From positions 248,001-312,000 of the forward strand of contig NZ_KB849576.1 in assembly GCF_000368625.1 (NCBI RefSeq): a stretch of 64,000 bases of DNA. Direction: 5' to 3'. Origin of the DNA: Acinetobacter schindleri CIP 107287. GTDB taxonomy: Bacteria > Pseudomonadota > Gammaproteobacteria > Pseudomonadales > Moraxellaceae. The notes beneath the pieces were generated by a model that ran no database searches, was not told the DNA's origin, and saw only the letters and a list, made by a program, of their open reading frames with translations. Both the position numbers and the translations under genes were made by a program. This document shows, in pieces, positions 1 to 7,179 of this stretch. Positions within the stretch are counted from its first letter, which is position 1. Every line of letters starts with the position of its first letter.

Positions 1-836
1 TCACGTTTTTTAGCAGCTTCTTGGGCTGCAATCTCAGCCAGCTGTTCAGCGCGACGAATCGAAATTTCACGTTCCTGTTGCAGTTTGGCGTATTCTTCTT
101 CACGAATAATCTGTAAGCGTGCCTGTTCAGCTTCAAGATTCTTGGTTTTAATTGCCAGATCGGTATCCTGTTCAATATGGTTGCGTTTACGGCGACGGTC
201 TTCAATGGTTTCAGTAAGTTTAGTCAGACCTTCAGCATCGAAAGCATTTTGTGGATTGAAATATTTGAAGCCAGTCTGATCCAGACCTGTTAAAGAAACA
301 GTTTCGAGTTCAAGACCATTTTTATGCAGATCTTCCGACACGACTTGCTGTACTTTTTGTACAAAGTCGACACGCTTTTCATGCAGCTCTTCCATCGCCA
401 TTTCAGCAGCTACAGCACGTAACGAGTCCACGAATTTGCCCTCTACCAGATTTTTCAGCTCGTTCGGTGACATGGTTTTTTGACCAAGGGTTTGTGCTGC
501 CGTTGCAATTGAATCTGCGGTTGGTTTAACCCGGACATAGAATTCAGCCATAACATCGACACGCATACGGTCGCGGGTAATCAGTGCCTGATCATCAGCA
601 CGGCGAACTTCCAGACGCAGGGTATTCATATTTACCGGTATAATTTCATGCAATACCGGCAGAACTAGCGCACCACCGCCTAGAATGACTTTCTCTCCGC
701 CAAAACCGGTACGGACAAAAGAAATTTCCTTACTTGAACGACGGTAAAGGCGAGCAATGATCAGACCAAAGGTGATCAGGCCGGCGAAAATAACCCCAGT
801 AATGATTAAAATGTTATATAAATCAAAATTTAGCAT
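1..836 (-). CDS. Flotillin / YqiK-like SPFH membrane scaffold protein (C-terminus outside window)
   Basis: The protein starts at the ATG complementary to 834-836 and reads MLNFDLYNILIITG; it is cut by the window edge, so about 278 residues are visible. Residues about 8-30 form one membrane anchor, about 35-200 look like the SPFH/Band 7 domain (GFGGEKVILGGGALVLPVLH near 45-65), and from about 215 an alpha-helical stretch rich in Glu, Ala, Arg and Gln begins, typical of the flotillin coiled coil. Flotillins organise ordered membrane microdomains. It lies 82 bases downstream of a YqiJ/NfeD-like gene on the same strand, the standard yqiJ-yqiK pairing, so a two-gene operon is likely. The client proteins cannot be told from sequence. 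Confidence 0.85.
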   Translation of the reverse strand, partial: MLNFDLYNILIITGVIFAGLITFGLIIARLYRRSSKEISFVRTGFGGEKVILGGGALVLPVLHEIIPVNMNTLRLEVRRADDQALITRDRMRVDVMAEFYVRVKPTADSIATAAQTLGQKTMSPNELKNLVEGKFVDSLRAVAAEMAMEELHEKRVDFVQKVQQVVSEDLHKNGLELETVSLTGLDQTGFKYFNPQNAFDAEGLTKLTETIEDRRRKRNHIEQDTDLAIKTKNLEAEQARLQIIREEEYAKLQQEREISIRRAEQLAEIAAQEAAKKR

Positions 837-918
837 TGTTGTTTGTTCTCTGTTTTAGCGTATTTGAAAATATAATTTTGGATTAAATAATAAATATAAA
901 GTAAGAGAGAATAAGTAT

Positions 919-1554
919 TTAGACTTTCATGGCCTGGAAGCCATTACGGGTTTTATCCATTAAAATTACAGATTGGCCCTGTTTCAGGATTTCACCATTG
1001 GCAGGTTCGACCAGCACATAATGGGTATGGCCATACTGATCCTGAACTTTGGCTTGTGCTGGTGAGTTGGCACGAGCATCGCCGAGGATAATGATTGCAG
1101 TTCGGCCAATCAGTTCTTCGATATGAATCGCAGTGGTTTCATCTTTTGGCAGGATCTTTTCAGCTATTTTGGCATTAAAACGGACCAAGGGCATGCACAG
1201 GAACAGGCAGGCGGGAGAAATGATCCAGCCATTAATTAAATGGCCAGTAAAACGTTCAAATATACCTTGAATCAAAAGACCGCTTAAGCCATAGGTGGTC
1301 AGGAAAATGATCAGCCAAATAAAAAGAGGAAGTTGTCCCAGATACAACCAGTCAAATACCTTGCTAAAGATATTAGGGTTATTGGCGGGATGAAAGTCTA
1401 CATGATGCGAGTCTTCAGGTAAGAGTTGGTCAAAAACACTTTGTGAACCACCACCCAGAAACAGCAATATACATTCCAGCGCTGCAAACATCAGCATCAG
1501 GCCAAGACTAATGCTGAAAACAACATTTGACGGTTCGGTAAAAAGCTCCCACAT
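919..1554 (-). CDS. YqiJ-like membrane protein with C-terminal OB-fold (NfeD-like partner of flotillin)
   Basis: A 211-residue protein with hydrophobic segments near residues 12-34, 73-100 and 108-126, followed by a soluble C-terminal domain (about 145-211) of alternating beta-type sequence (IGRTAIIILGDARANSPAQA) resembling the OB-fold of YqiJ/NfeD proteins. Such proteins are encoded next to flotillins and are thought to work with them at the membrane. The gene is first in the pair, with the flotillin 82 bases downstream. The start MWELF matches the usual short N-terminus of the family; a GAAGGA stretch lies right before it. The family is assigned from pattern memory, not from a search. Confidence 0.75.
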   Translation of the reverse strand: MWELFTEPSNVVFSISLGLMLMFAALECILLFLGGGSQSVFDQLLPEDSHHVDFHPANNPNIFSKVFDWLYLGQLPLFIWLIIFLTTYGLSGLLIQGIFERFTGHLINGWIISPACLFLCMPLVRFNAKIAEKILPKDETTAIHIEELIGRTAIIILGDARANSPAQAKVQDQYGHTHYVLVEPANGEILKQGQSVILMDKTRNGFQAMKV

Positions 1555-2136
1555 TCCTTCGGGTCTCTATCTATAATTATGTTTGGCAAAATGAGTAAGA
1601 ATAATTCTTGCTTATAAAAAGATAACATTGATTATACATTTTGCAATCTAAATACACAAAAGTAGCGGATATGAAACTTGAATAATTTTAAATATTTGGA
1701 AATTAGATTGAATTCTTGTATGAGTTATCAAATTAATATTTTAGAAAACAATAGCTTCAAAAAGATGACAGTATCTTAATAAATTTATGAATAAATGGAT
1801 AAAAAATTAACGTGGTCACAGTTTTGTTGAAGCTGAAATTCGAATGAAACAGGCATTTAGGTCAGTGACAATGACTTTATTTGATCGAAGGATATCTTAA
1901 TAAGCACTTTCTAGTATCGGATAGGAGGTAGGTAGTAATGAATGCGAGAAAGCGCAACATTAAACATTTTTAATGTTTATCTTTCTTTTTAAAAAGTATA
2001 TGTCTGTTATGCTGATCTGAAAACAATTGATTTATATAAATATCTCAACCTGAAGATTGCCGAAAGAAGGCTAAATTGAATTGAGCTGATCGCATGTGTA
2101 TCGACTCTACGATTAATTCAATTAGCCTAAGTAGAA
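1555..2136. other. Intergenic region, 0.58 kb, AT-rich
   Basis: No normal-length gene is visible. It must hold the promoter of the yqiJ-flotillin pair. It contains an 11-codon open frame at 1938-1973 behind a near-consensus Shine-Dalgarno (AGGAGGT at 1924-1930), and a small hairpin at 1961-1979 (8-bp stem, TTT loop) overlapping the end of that frame. Otherwise nothing recognisable. Confidence 0.5.
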
Positions 2137-2697
2137 TTACAACAATGACGTCTGAATACGTACTTTCATATCTAAAGCTTGCTGAAGAATATACGCTTTC
2201 ATCCATTGTACCTGTTCACCCATTGGATTAGTTTTTACCGCCGTATTCAGGAAATCCAATTCGGGCTTGCTAAACAGCTGATCTTCAAGTTCCTGTTCAA
2301 GTGTCTGGCTATTCGCGGCTAAAGGTAGGGCAACCAGATAAAATGCTTTAGGGTAGTTATAAAAAGCATATAAAAGGTTGAAGGCCTTCTGGTCACCTTT
2401 CAGATTACCTGCACCAATCTCATATTTCGGATTCTGGTTACTATGCGTCAGGCCGATAACGTATTCAGCATTATTGTCTTGCAGGCGCACTCCGAACTGT
2501 AGACCAATCTGATCTGCAGTCAGTTCATGCTGTATATAGACATTTAAAGTATTACCATCATCAGAAAAGGGGCCTTGTAAAATCAGCATGTGTTGTTGAT
2601 GCTGATAGATATAGCCAGCCAGGTTGGCCCGTTCAAGACGGGTTTTTAACGTTTCTAGGGTATATTGAGTAAATGGCATGTCTAAATTTAGATCCAT
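2137..2697 (-). CDS. Conserved-looking hypothetical cytoplasmic protein
   Basis: A 186-residue protein with no signal peptide, membrane segment or motif that I recognise. It begins MDLNLDMPFTQYTLETLK and has amphipathic helices mixed with beta-type stretches (MLILQGPFSDDGNTLNVYI). Aromatic residues are clustered around 105-120 (LLYAFYNYPKAFYLVALPL). The reading frame has normal codon use for the window and is isolated, with about 300 bases of spacer before the divergent cysD gene. No function can be proposed from context. Confidence 0.6.
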   Translation of the reverse strand: MDLNLDMPFTQYTLETLKTRLERANLAGYIYQHQQHMLILQGPFSDDGNTLNVYIQHELTADQIGLQFGVRLQDNNAEYVIGLTHSNQNPKYEIGAGNLKGDQKAFNLLYAFYNYPKAFYLVALPLAANSQTLEQELEDQLFSKPELDFLNTAVKTNPMGEQVQWMKAYILQQALDMKVRIQTSLL

Positions 2698-3000
2698 AGG
2701 TACTAGGATTACTCTAGGTGGTTTTGCTACCGTTGGGAACAGGTACTTTAGATGATTTATCTATGAAGTTATTGCTAAAAAATAGTAGGTTTAAAAAGCT
2801 AAATAGAAGAAAATACTAAAATTCAAAGCATTAAAAATCACTAGATTGAATAAAACTAATAATACTTATCAGTGAAGTTTTATATGATGTTTTGATATAT
2901 GGATAGCACAAAACAAGAAAACGTTATGAAAACTTAATCACTATAATGAATATAAATTTTATAAAGTGTAATAAGTACACGTGTAATACGCAGGTTGTCC
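2698..3000. promoter_or_regulatory. Divergent spacer with likely cysD promoter
   Basis: AT-rich divergent region between the hypothetical gene (-) and cysD (+). A perfect TATAAT -10 hexamer is at 2942-2947, about 53 bases before the cysD ATG. The matching -35 position (near 2919-2924) is a poor match, which fits an activator-dependent promoter such as the CysB-controlled ones known for cysteine genes. CysB control is inference; no consensus site could be proved by eye. Confidence 0.4.
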
Positions 3001-3915
3001 ATGTCATTAAATGAGGAAAGACTTACTCATCTTAAACAGCTTGAAGCTGAGAGTATTCACATCATTCGCGAAGTTGCTGCCGAGTTTGAAAACCCAGTCA
3101 TGCTTTATTCGATTGGTAAAGATTCCGCAGTAATGCTGCATCTAGCATTAAAAGCGTTTTACCCTGCAAAACTTCCATTCCCGCTACTTCATGTAGACAC
3201 GGGCTGGAAATTCAAAGACATGATTGCCTTCCGTGACAACATGGCAAAAACTCATGGCTTTGATCTGATCGTGCATCAGAACAAAGAAGGCCGTGATGCG
3301 GGTATTAACCCATTCGATCACGGTAGCTCAAAATACACCGACATCATGAAGACTCAAGGGCTAAAACAGGCACTTGATAAATATGGTTTCGATGCTGCCT
3401 TCGGTGGTGCACGCCGTGACGAAGAAAAATCTCGTGCCAAGGAGCGAGTATACTCATTCCGTGACTCGAAACACCGTTGGGATCCTAAAAACCAGCGTCC
3501 AGAACTTTGGAACCTTTACAACGGTAAAGTCAACAAAGGCGAAAGTATTCGTGTATTCCCATTATCAAACTGGACTGAGCTTGATATCTGGCAATACATC
3601 TATCTTGAAAGTATTCCATTGGTTCCACTATATCTTGCTGCTGAACGCCCAGTCGTTGAGCGCAGCGGTACACTGATTATGGTGGACGATGAGCGTATGC
3701 CTTTAAAAGAAGGTGAAGTTCCACAAATGAAATCGGTACGTTTCCGTACTTTAGGTTGTTACCCATTAACGGGTGCAGTTGAATCCACTGCCAACACCTT
3801 GCCGGAAATTATCCAGGAAATGTTGCTTGCAACCAGCTCTGAGCGTCAAGGCCGTATGATTGACCATGATGAGGCAGGTTCAATGGAGAAGAAGAAGCAG
3901 GAAGGCTACTTCTAA
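3001..3915 (+). CDS. cysD: Sulfate adenylyltransferase small subunit
   Basis: CysD, with CysN, converts sulfate and ATP to adenosine 5'-phosphosulfate, the first step of assimilatory sulfate reduction. The 304-residue product has the PP-loop [10 protein letters not shown] near residue 38, the basic segment [20 protein letters not shown] near 135, and the C-terminal [11 protein letters not shown], all typical of CysD. I chose the ATG at 3001 over an upstream TTG at 2995 because the AGG at 2992-2994 serves as ribosome-binding site for the ATG but would be too close to the TTG. cysN follows after 144 bases containing two strong hairpins. Confidence 0.95.
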   Translation: MSLNEERLTHLKQLEAESIHIIREVAAEFENPVMLYSIGKDSAVMLHLALKAFYPAKLPFPLLHVDTGWKFKDMIAFRDNMAKTHGFDLIVHQNKEGRDAGINPFDHGSSKYTDIMKTQGLKQALDKYGFDAAFGGARRDEEKSRAKERVYSFRDSKHRWDPKNQRPELWNLYNGKVNKGESIRVFPLSNWTELDIWQYIYLESIPLVPLYLAAERPVVERSGTLIMVDDERMPLKEGEVPQMKSVRFRTLGCYPLTGAVESTANTLPEIIQEMLLATSSERQGRMIDHDEAGSMEKKKQEGYF

Positions 3916-3937
3916 GCATCTTCAAATCTTCCCCTAA

Positions 3938-4008
3938 CCCCTTCTTTAATAAAGAAGGGGAACTCCCAACGGAACGGAGCCAAGTCTCCCTTTACCAAAG
4001 GGAGACTT
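3938..4008. repeat. Two perfect hairpins in the cysD-cysN spacer
   Basis: The first (3938-3960) has a 10-bp perfect stem, CCCCTTCTTT paired with AAAGAAGGGG, and a 3-base loop. The second (3982-4008) has a 12-bp perfect stem, AAGTCTCCCTTT paired with AAAGGGAGACTT, with loop ACC. Neither is followed by a T-run, so they are not typical terminators. They look like an intergenic palindromic repeat. Similar CCCCTAACCCC-type repeats occur between genes in Acinetobacter, from memory. They could tune the cysD:cysN ratio or mRNA stability. Confidence 0.7.
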
Positions 4009-4059
4009 AGAGGGATTCAAGATTAAACCGATTTCTTAAGCATTTGTGGAGTTTGAGCG

Positions 4060-5673
4060 ATGTCTCATCAATCTGAATTAATCAGCCAGGATATCCTGAG
4101 CTATTTAAAACAACATGAAAATAAAGACTTACTGCGTTTCTTAACTTGCGGTAACGTTGATGATGGTAAATCTACTTTAATCGGTCGTTTGCTTTACGAT
4201 TCAAAACTGATTTATGAAGATCAGTTGCAAGCTGTGACGCGTGATTCTAAAAAAGTCGGTACGACTGGCGATGCACCTGACTTGGCTTTGCTGGTAGATG
4301 GTCTGCAAGCGGAACGTGAGCAGGGGATTACCATTGATGTCGCTTACCGTTATTTCTCTACTGAAAAACGTAAGTTCATCATCGCGGATACTCCGGGACA
4401 TGAGCAATATACCCGTAACATGGCGACAGGTGCGTCTACTGCAGATCTTGCAATTATCCTGATTGACGCACGTTATGGCGTACAGACTCAGACTCGCCGT
4501 CATAGCTTTATTGCCAGCCTGCTGGGTATTAAGAACATTATTGTTGCGATCAACAAAATGGACCTAGTGGAGTTCTCTGAAGCTCGCTTCAACGAGATCA
4601 AGGCAGACTATACTAACTTCGTGAACCAGTTAGGTGACCGTACGCCAGCGAATATTATCTTCACACCGATTTCTGCCCTGAATGGCGATAACGTGGTGAA
4701 CAAGTCTGAAAATACGCCGTGGTATACAGGCCAGACCCTGATGGGTACTCTGGAAACTGTTGAAATTACCCACAGCGCAGATAAGGAAGAATTCCGTTTC
4801 CCGGTTCAGTATGTTAACCGTCCTAACCTCGACTTCCGTGGTTTCTGCGGTACTATAGCGCTGGGTGAAGTGGCTGTAGGCGATGAGATTGTTGCTTTAC
4901 CATCAGGCAAGAAATCTACAGTTAAGGAAATTGTAACTTTTGACGGCAATTTGCAACGTGCATTTGCAGGTCAGGCAGTGACTTTAACCTTGAACGATGA
5001 GATTGATATTTCTCGCGGCAATATGCTGGTTAAAGCGGGTGATCAGCCTTTAGCTTCACGTTCGGTTCGTGCTTCTGTGGTATGGATGAATGACCAGCCA
5101 TTGGTTAAAGGTAAGTTGTATAACGTTAAGCTAGGTACGCAAACGGTTCCTGCAAAAGTTGCAGAGATCAACTACCGTGTAAACGTCAATACACTTGAGA
5201 AAACTCAGGTAGAGCAGCTGGATCTGAACGCAATTGCTGATGTTCAAATCGAGTTTGATGCGCCAGTGGTATTCGACCGTTACCGTGAAAGCCGTCATAC
5301 TGGTTCGTTTATCTTCATTGACCGTTTAAGCAACGTCACTGTTGGTGCGGGCATGATTGAAGATGCAATCGAATGGACTGCACATACCAATCCTGTGACT
5401 GCTGAAGATCGTGCTGCACGTTTGGGTCAAAAACCAGCTGCGGTATCTGTATCTGCTAAAGCGCTTGAAAATGCTCAAGCACTTGAAAGCCTGTTAATTC
5501 AGCAAGGTGTGGTTGCGATTGCAAAAGTCGGTCTTTCAGCTGATCAAGTTGCGCTGGTTCGTGAAACTGGTGTGGTTGTGGTGACTGAGGTAACTGAAGG
5601 TACAGATGTGACTTTTGCTCAGGAATCTGCTGAAGAACTTGCTGAGAAAATTGTGGAACTGGTTCGTCTATAA
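4060..5673 (+). CDS. cysN: Sulfate adenylyltransferase GTPase subunit with C-terminal extension
   Basis: CysN is the GTPase that drives APS synthesis by CysD. GTPase motifs are intact: G1 GNVDDGKST (31-39), DTPGHEQY (G3) and NKMD (G4), followed by EF-Tu-like beta-barrel domains. At 537 residues it is about 60 longer than the 475-residue E. coli CysN but far too short for a CysNC fusion with a full APS kinase. The extra tail (about 460-537, [19 protein letters not shown] onward) has no P-loop. RBS is GTGGAG at 4046-4051. It likely shares an operon with cysD and ends at the terminator at 5693. Confidence 0.95.
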   Translation: MSHQSELISQDILSYLKQHENKDLLRFLTCGNVDDGKSTLIGRLLYDSKLIYEDQLQAVTRDSKKVGTTGDAPDLALLVDGLQAEREQGITIDVAYRYFSTEKRKFIIADTPGHEQYTRNMATGASTADLAIILIDARYGVQTQTRRHSFIASLLGIKNIIVAINKMDLVEFSEARFNEIKADYTNFVNQLGDRTPANIIFTPISALNGDNVVNKSENTPWYTGQTLMGTLETVEITHSADKEEFRFPVQYVNRPNLDFRGFCGTIALGEVAVGDEIVALPSGKKSTVKEIVTFDGNLQRAFAGQAVTLTLNDEIDISRGNMLVKAGDQPLASRSVRASVVWMNDQPLVKGKLYNVKLGTQTVPAKVAEINYRVNVNTLEKTQVEQLDLNAIADVQIEFDAPVVFDRYRESRHTGSFIFIDRLSNVTVGAGMIEDAIEWTAHTNPVTAEDRAARLGQKPAAVSVSAKALENAQALESLLIQQGVVAIAKVGLSADQVALVRETGVVVVTEVTEGTDVTFAQESAEELAEKIVELVRL

Positions 5674-5692
5674 GACTGGACTGGTTTTAGAG

Positions 5693-5717
5693 AAACCCGC
5701 TGTAAGGCGGGTTTTTT
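5693..5717 (+). terminator. Rho-independent terminator of cysDN
   Basis: AAACCCGC pairs with GCGGGTTT across a 6-base loop, followed by a T-run. It lies 20 bases after the cysN stop. Confidence 0.85.
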
Positions 5718-5816
5718 ATTGCCTAAATTTGTTTGCATGAAAATCATTCGATTAGTCAAAATGTGATCTTTCAATTTATTAGTTACTAAATACAATTCTC
5801 CCTAGATGGGGGATTT

Positions 5817-6083
5817 ATGAAAAAATTATTATTGCTGGCTGGCTTGTGTATGACTTTTGGAGTTGAAGCCAAACAGAGTAGCCAAAGCGTTGAAGCAATC
5901 AAGCAGAAGATTATTAAAGAATCAATTGAGAGTTATCCGGGTAATTGCCCATGTCCTTATAATACAGCGAGTAATGGTAGTCGTTGTGGTAAGCGTAGTG
6001 CTTATAACCGAGCGGGTGGATATGCGCCACTTTGTTATCCGGAGGATATAAGTGACCGGATGGTAAGGGAATATAAACGTTAA
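5817..6083 (+). CDS. Small secreted four-cysteine protein
   Basis: An 88-residue protein with an N-terminal signal peptide (MKKLLLLAGLCMTFGVEA, residues 1-18). The mature part carries four cysteines in the pattern NCPCPYN...RCGKRSAY...PLCYPED, enough for two disulfides in the periplasm. Comparable CPCPYN/RCG-RSAY segments occur as small stand-alone proteins in other proteobacteria, as I recall, but I know no function. The RBS GGGGGA precedes the ATG by 3-4 bases. It has its own spacer on both sides and is not obviously part of an operon. Confidence 0.65.
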   Translation: MKKLLLLAGLCMTFGVEAKQSSQSVEAIKQKIIKESIESYPGNCPCPYNTASNGSRCGKRSAYNRAGGYAPLCYPEDISDRMVREYKR

Positions 6084-6286
6084 AATTCTAATGTGTGAGA
6101 TTATCAATCATCCACATTTAAGCATTCATATAAGGCGGTAACAATACACATTATGGGTTTTCCATTAATTTTTCAATATTGATCTTAACTAGGAATGAGC
6201 CTGTATATTGATGTTCTTCAAAAAACATTTTTTGTCGAATTTCTTTATCTTTAAATCTGACTTTTATCGCTTTGCTTAAGTATGGT

Positions 6287-6320
6287 AAGATATATCTTAA
6301 TTAATTTTAAGATATATCTT
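6287..6320. promoter_or_regulatory. Twin palindromic operator in front of the PadR gene
   Basis: The 12-bp palindrome AAGATATATCTT occurs twice, at 6287-6298 and 6309-6320, with centres 22 bp apart (about two helical turns). The second ends 4 bases before the PadR-type ATG, where a ribosome-binding site would normally lie. This is the expected architecture of an autoregulatory operator bound cooperatively by dimers. The first copy extends to a 14-bp palindrome (6286-6299). Confidence 0.75.
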
Positions 6321-6324
6321 TGCT

Positions 6325-6843
6325 ATGTCTATAATTCCTAATTCTGTCCTAACAGAAGAACAAGAGAACTCTCCAAAAACTCGCAAACGTCTGTTTGAAG
6401 CAGGTGAAATGAAATTGCTGGTGCTGCATTTTATTGCCCAAGCACCCAAATTTAGCTACGACATTATTAAAGAAGTGGCTGCTTTAGTGGGTGGGAACTA
6501 TAAGCCGAGCACCGGCACAATCTGTCCAACCATTAGTTATCTTGAAGAACAGCAATATACGCAAATGACTATGAGTGCTGATGAGCGCAAGCAGTATCAC
6601 ATTACTGACAAAGGTCAGGCACATCTCAAAGAACATCAGCAAACCTTACAAAAGGTACTAGACCGTTTTAATACGCGCAAACAAATTCAATTGAATGAAC
6701 AATATGTCGATATTAAGCATGCGATGGAAAATTTAAAAACCTCACTGCGTTTAAAGATTCAACATAGCGAACTTAATGAAATCCAAATACATGAAATTGC
6801 AGAACAGATTAATCAAGCAGCCATAAACATCACACGTCTGTAA
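6325..6843 (+). CDS. PadR-family transcriptional regulator
   Basis: A 172-residue protein with a winged helix-turn-helix at about 28-95, containing the PadR landmarks LLVLHFIAQAPKFSYDIIKE, the PSTGTICPTISYLEEQ wing-helix region and YHITDKGQAHL. The C-terminal half (about 100-172) is helical, as expected for the dimerisation arm. It resembles the YqjI subgroup. The tandem palindromes directly upstream suggest that it represses itself and the DUF2798 membrane protein that follows 29 bases downstream. The ligand is unknown; YqjI senses metals, but no metal cluster is evident here. Confidence 0.85.
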   Translation: MSIIPNSVLTEEQENSPKTRKRLFEAGEMKLLVLHFIAQAPKFSYDIIKEVAALVGGNYKPSTGTICPTISYLEEQQYTQMTMSADERKQYHITDKGQAHLKEHQQTLQKVLDRFNTRKQIQLNEQYVDIKHAMENLKTSLRLKIQHSELNEIQIHEIAEQINQAAINITRL

Positions 6844-6872
6844 TCCGATTCACGATTTAAAAATCAGGTAAA

Positions 6873-7133
6873 ATGATGAAAAAAATAGTTCCCAAATTTC
6901 ATGTCAAACATTTGAATTGGCTCATGCCTTTGATCCTTTCCGGCATTATGAGTGGTGCAATTTCCTGCTTTAACATGCTACTCAATAAGGGCTGGAGTGA
7001 TCAGTTTATTTCATTATGGCTGCATGCCTGGAGCATGTCATGGCTGATGGCATTTCCATTAATTTTGGTGATGCTGCCCTTAGTACGTCGTACCCTAATG
7101 AAATTCGTGGATGTGCCTAAAGGAAATCTTTAA
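6873..7133 (+). CDS. DUF2798 family small membrane protein
   Basis: An 86-residue protein with two predicted membrane helices, about 16-36 (LMPLILSGIMSGAISCFNML) and 52-72 (SWLMAFPLILVMLPLVRR), the compact two-helix layout of DUF2798 proteins. It follows the PadR-type regulator by 29 bases on the same strand and ends at a strong terminator, so the pair forms a two-gene operon. Function is unknown; some members lie next to efflux or stress regulators. The start could be either of two adjacent ATG codons at 6873 and 6876. Confidence 0.75.
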   Translation: MMKKIVPKFHVKHLNWLMPLILSGIMSGAISCFNMLLNKGWSDQFISLWLHAWSMSWLMAFPLILVMLPLVRRTLMKFVDVPKGNL

Positions 7134-7136
7134 ATG

Positions 7137-7166
7137 AAAACACCCAATTTGTGAATTGGGTGTTTT
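7137..7166. terminator. Bidirectional terminator between DUF2798 gene and GDPD gene
   Basis: A 13-bp perfect stem AAAACACCCAATT / AATTGGGTGTTTT with a 3-base TGT loop, A-rich on one side and T-rich on the other. It can serve both converging genes. Confidence 0.85.
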
Positions 7167-7179
7167 GCTTATAAAACTA

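Noticed and set aside
3938..4008. Terminator between cysD and cysN
   Set aside because: No T-run follows either hairpin and the genes form one conserved operon, so a repeat is more likely.
4060..5673. CysNC fusion with APS kinase
   Set aside because: The product is too short and has no second P-loop.
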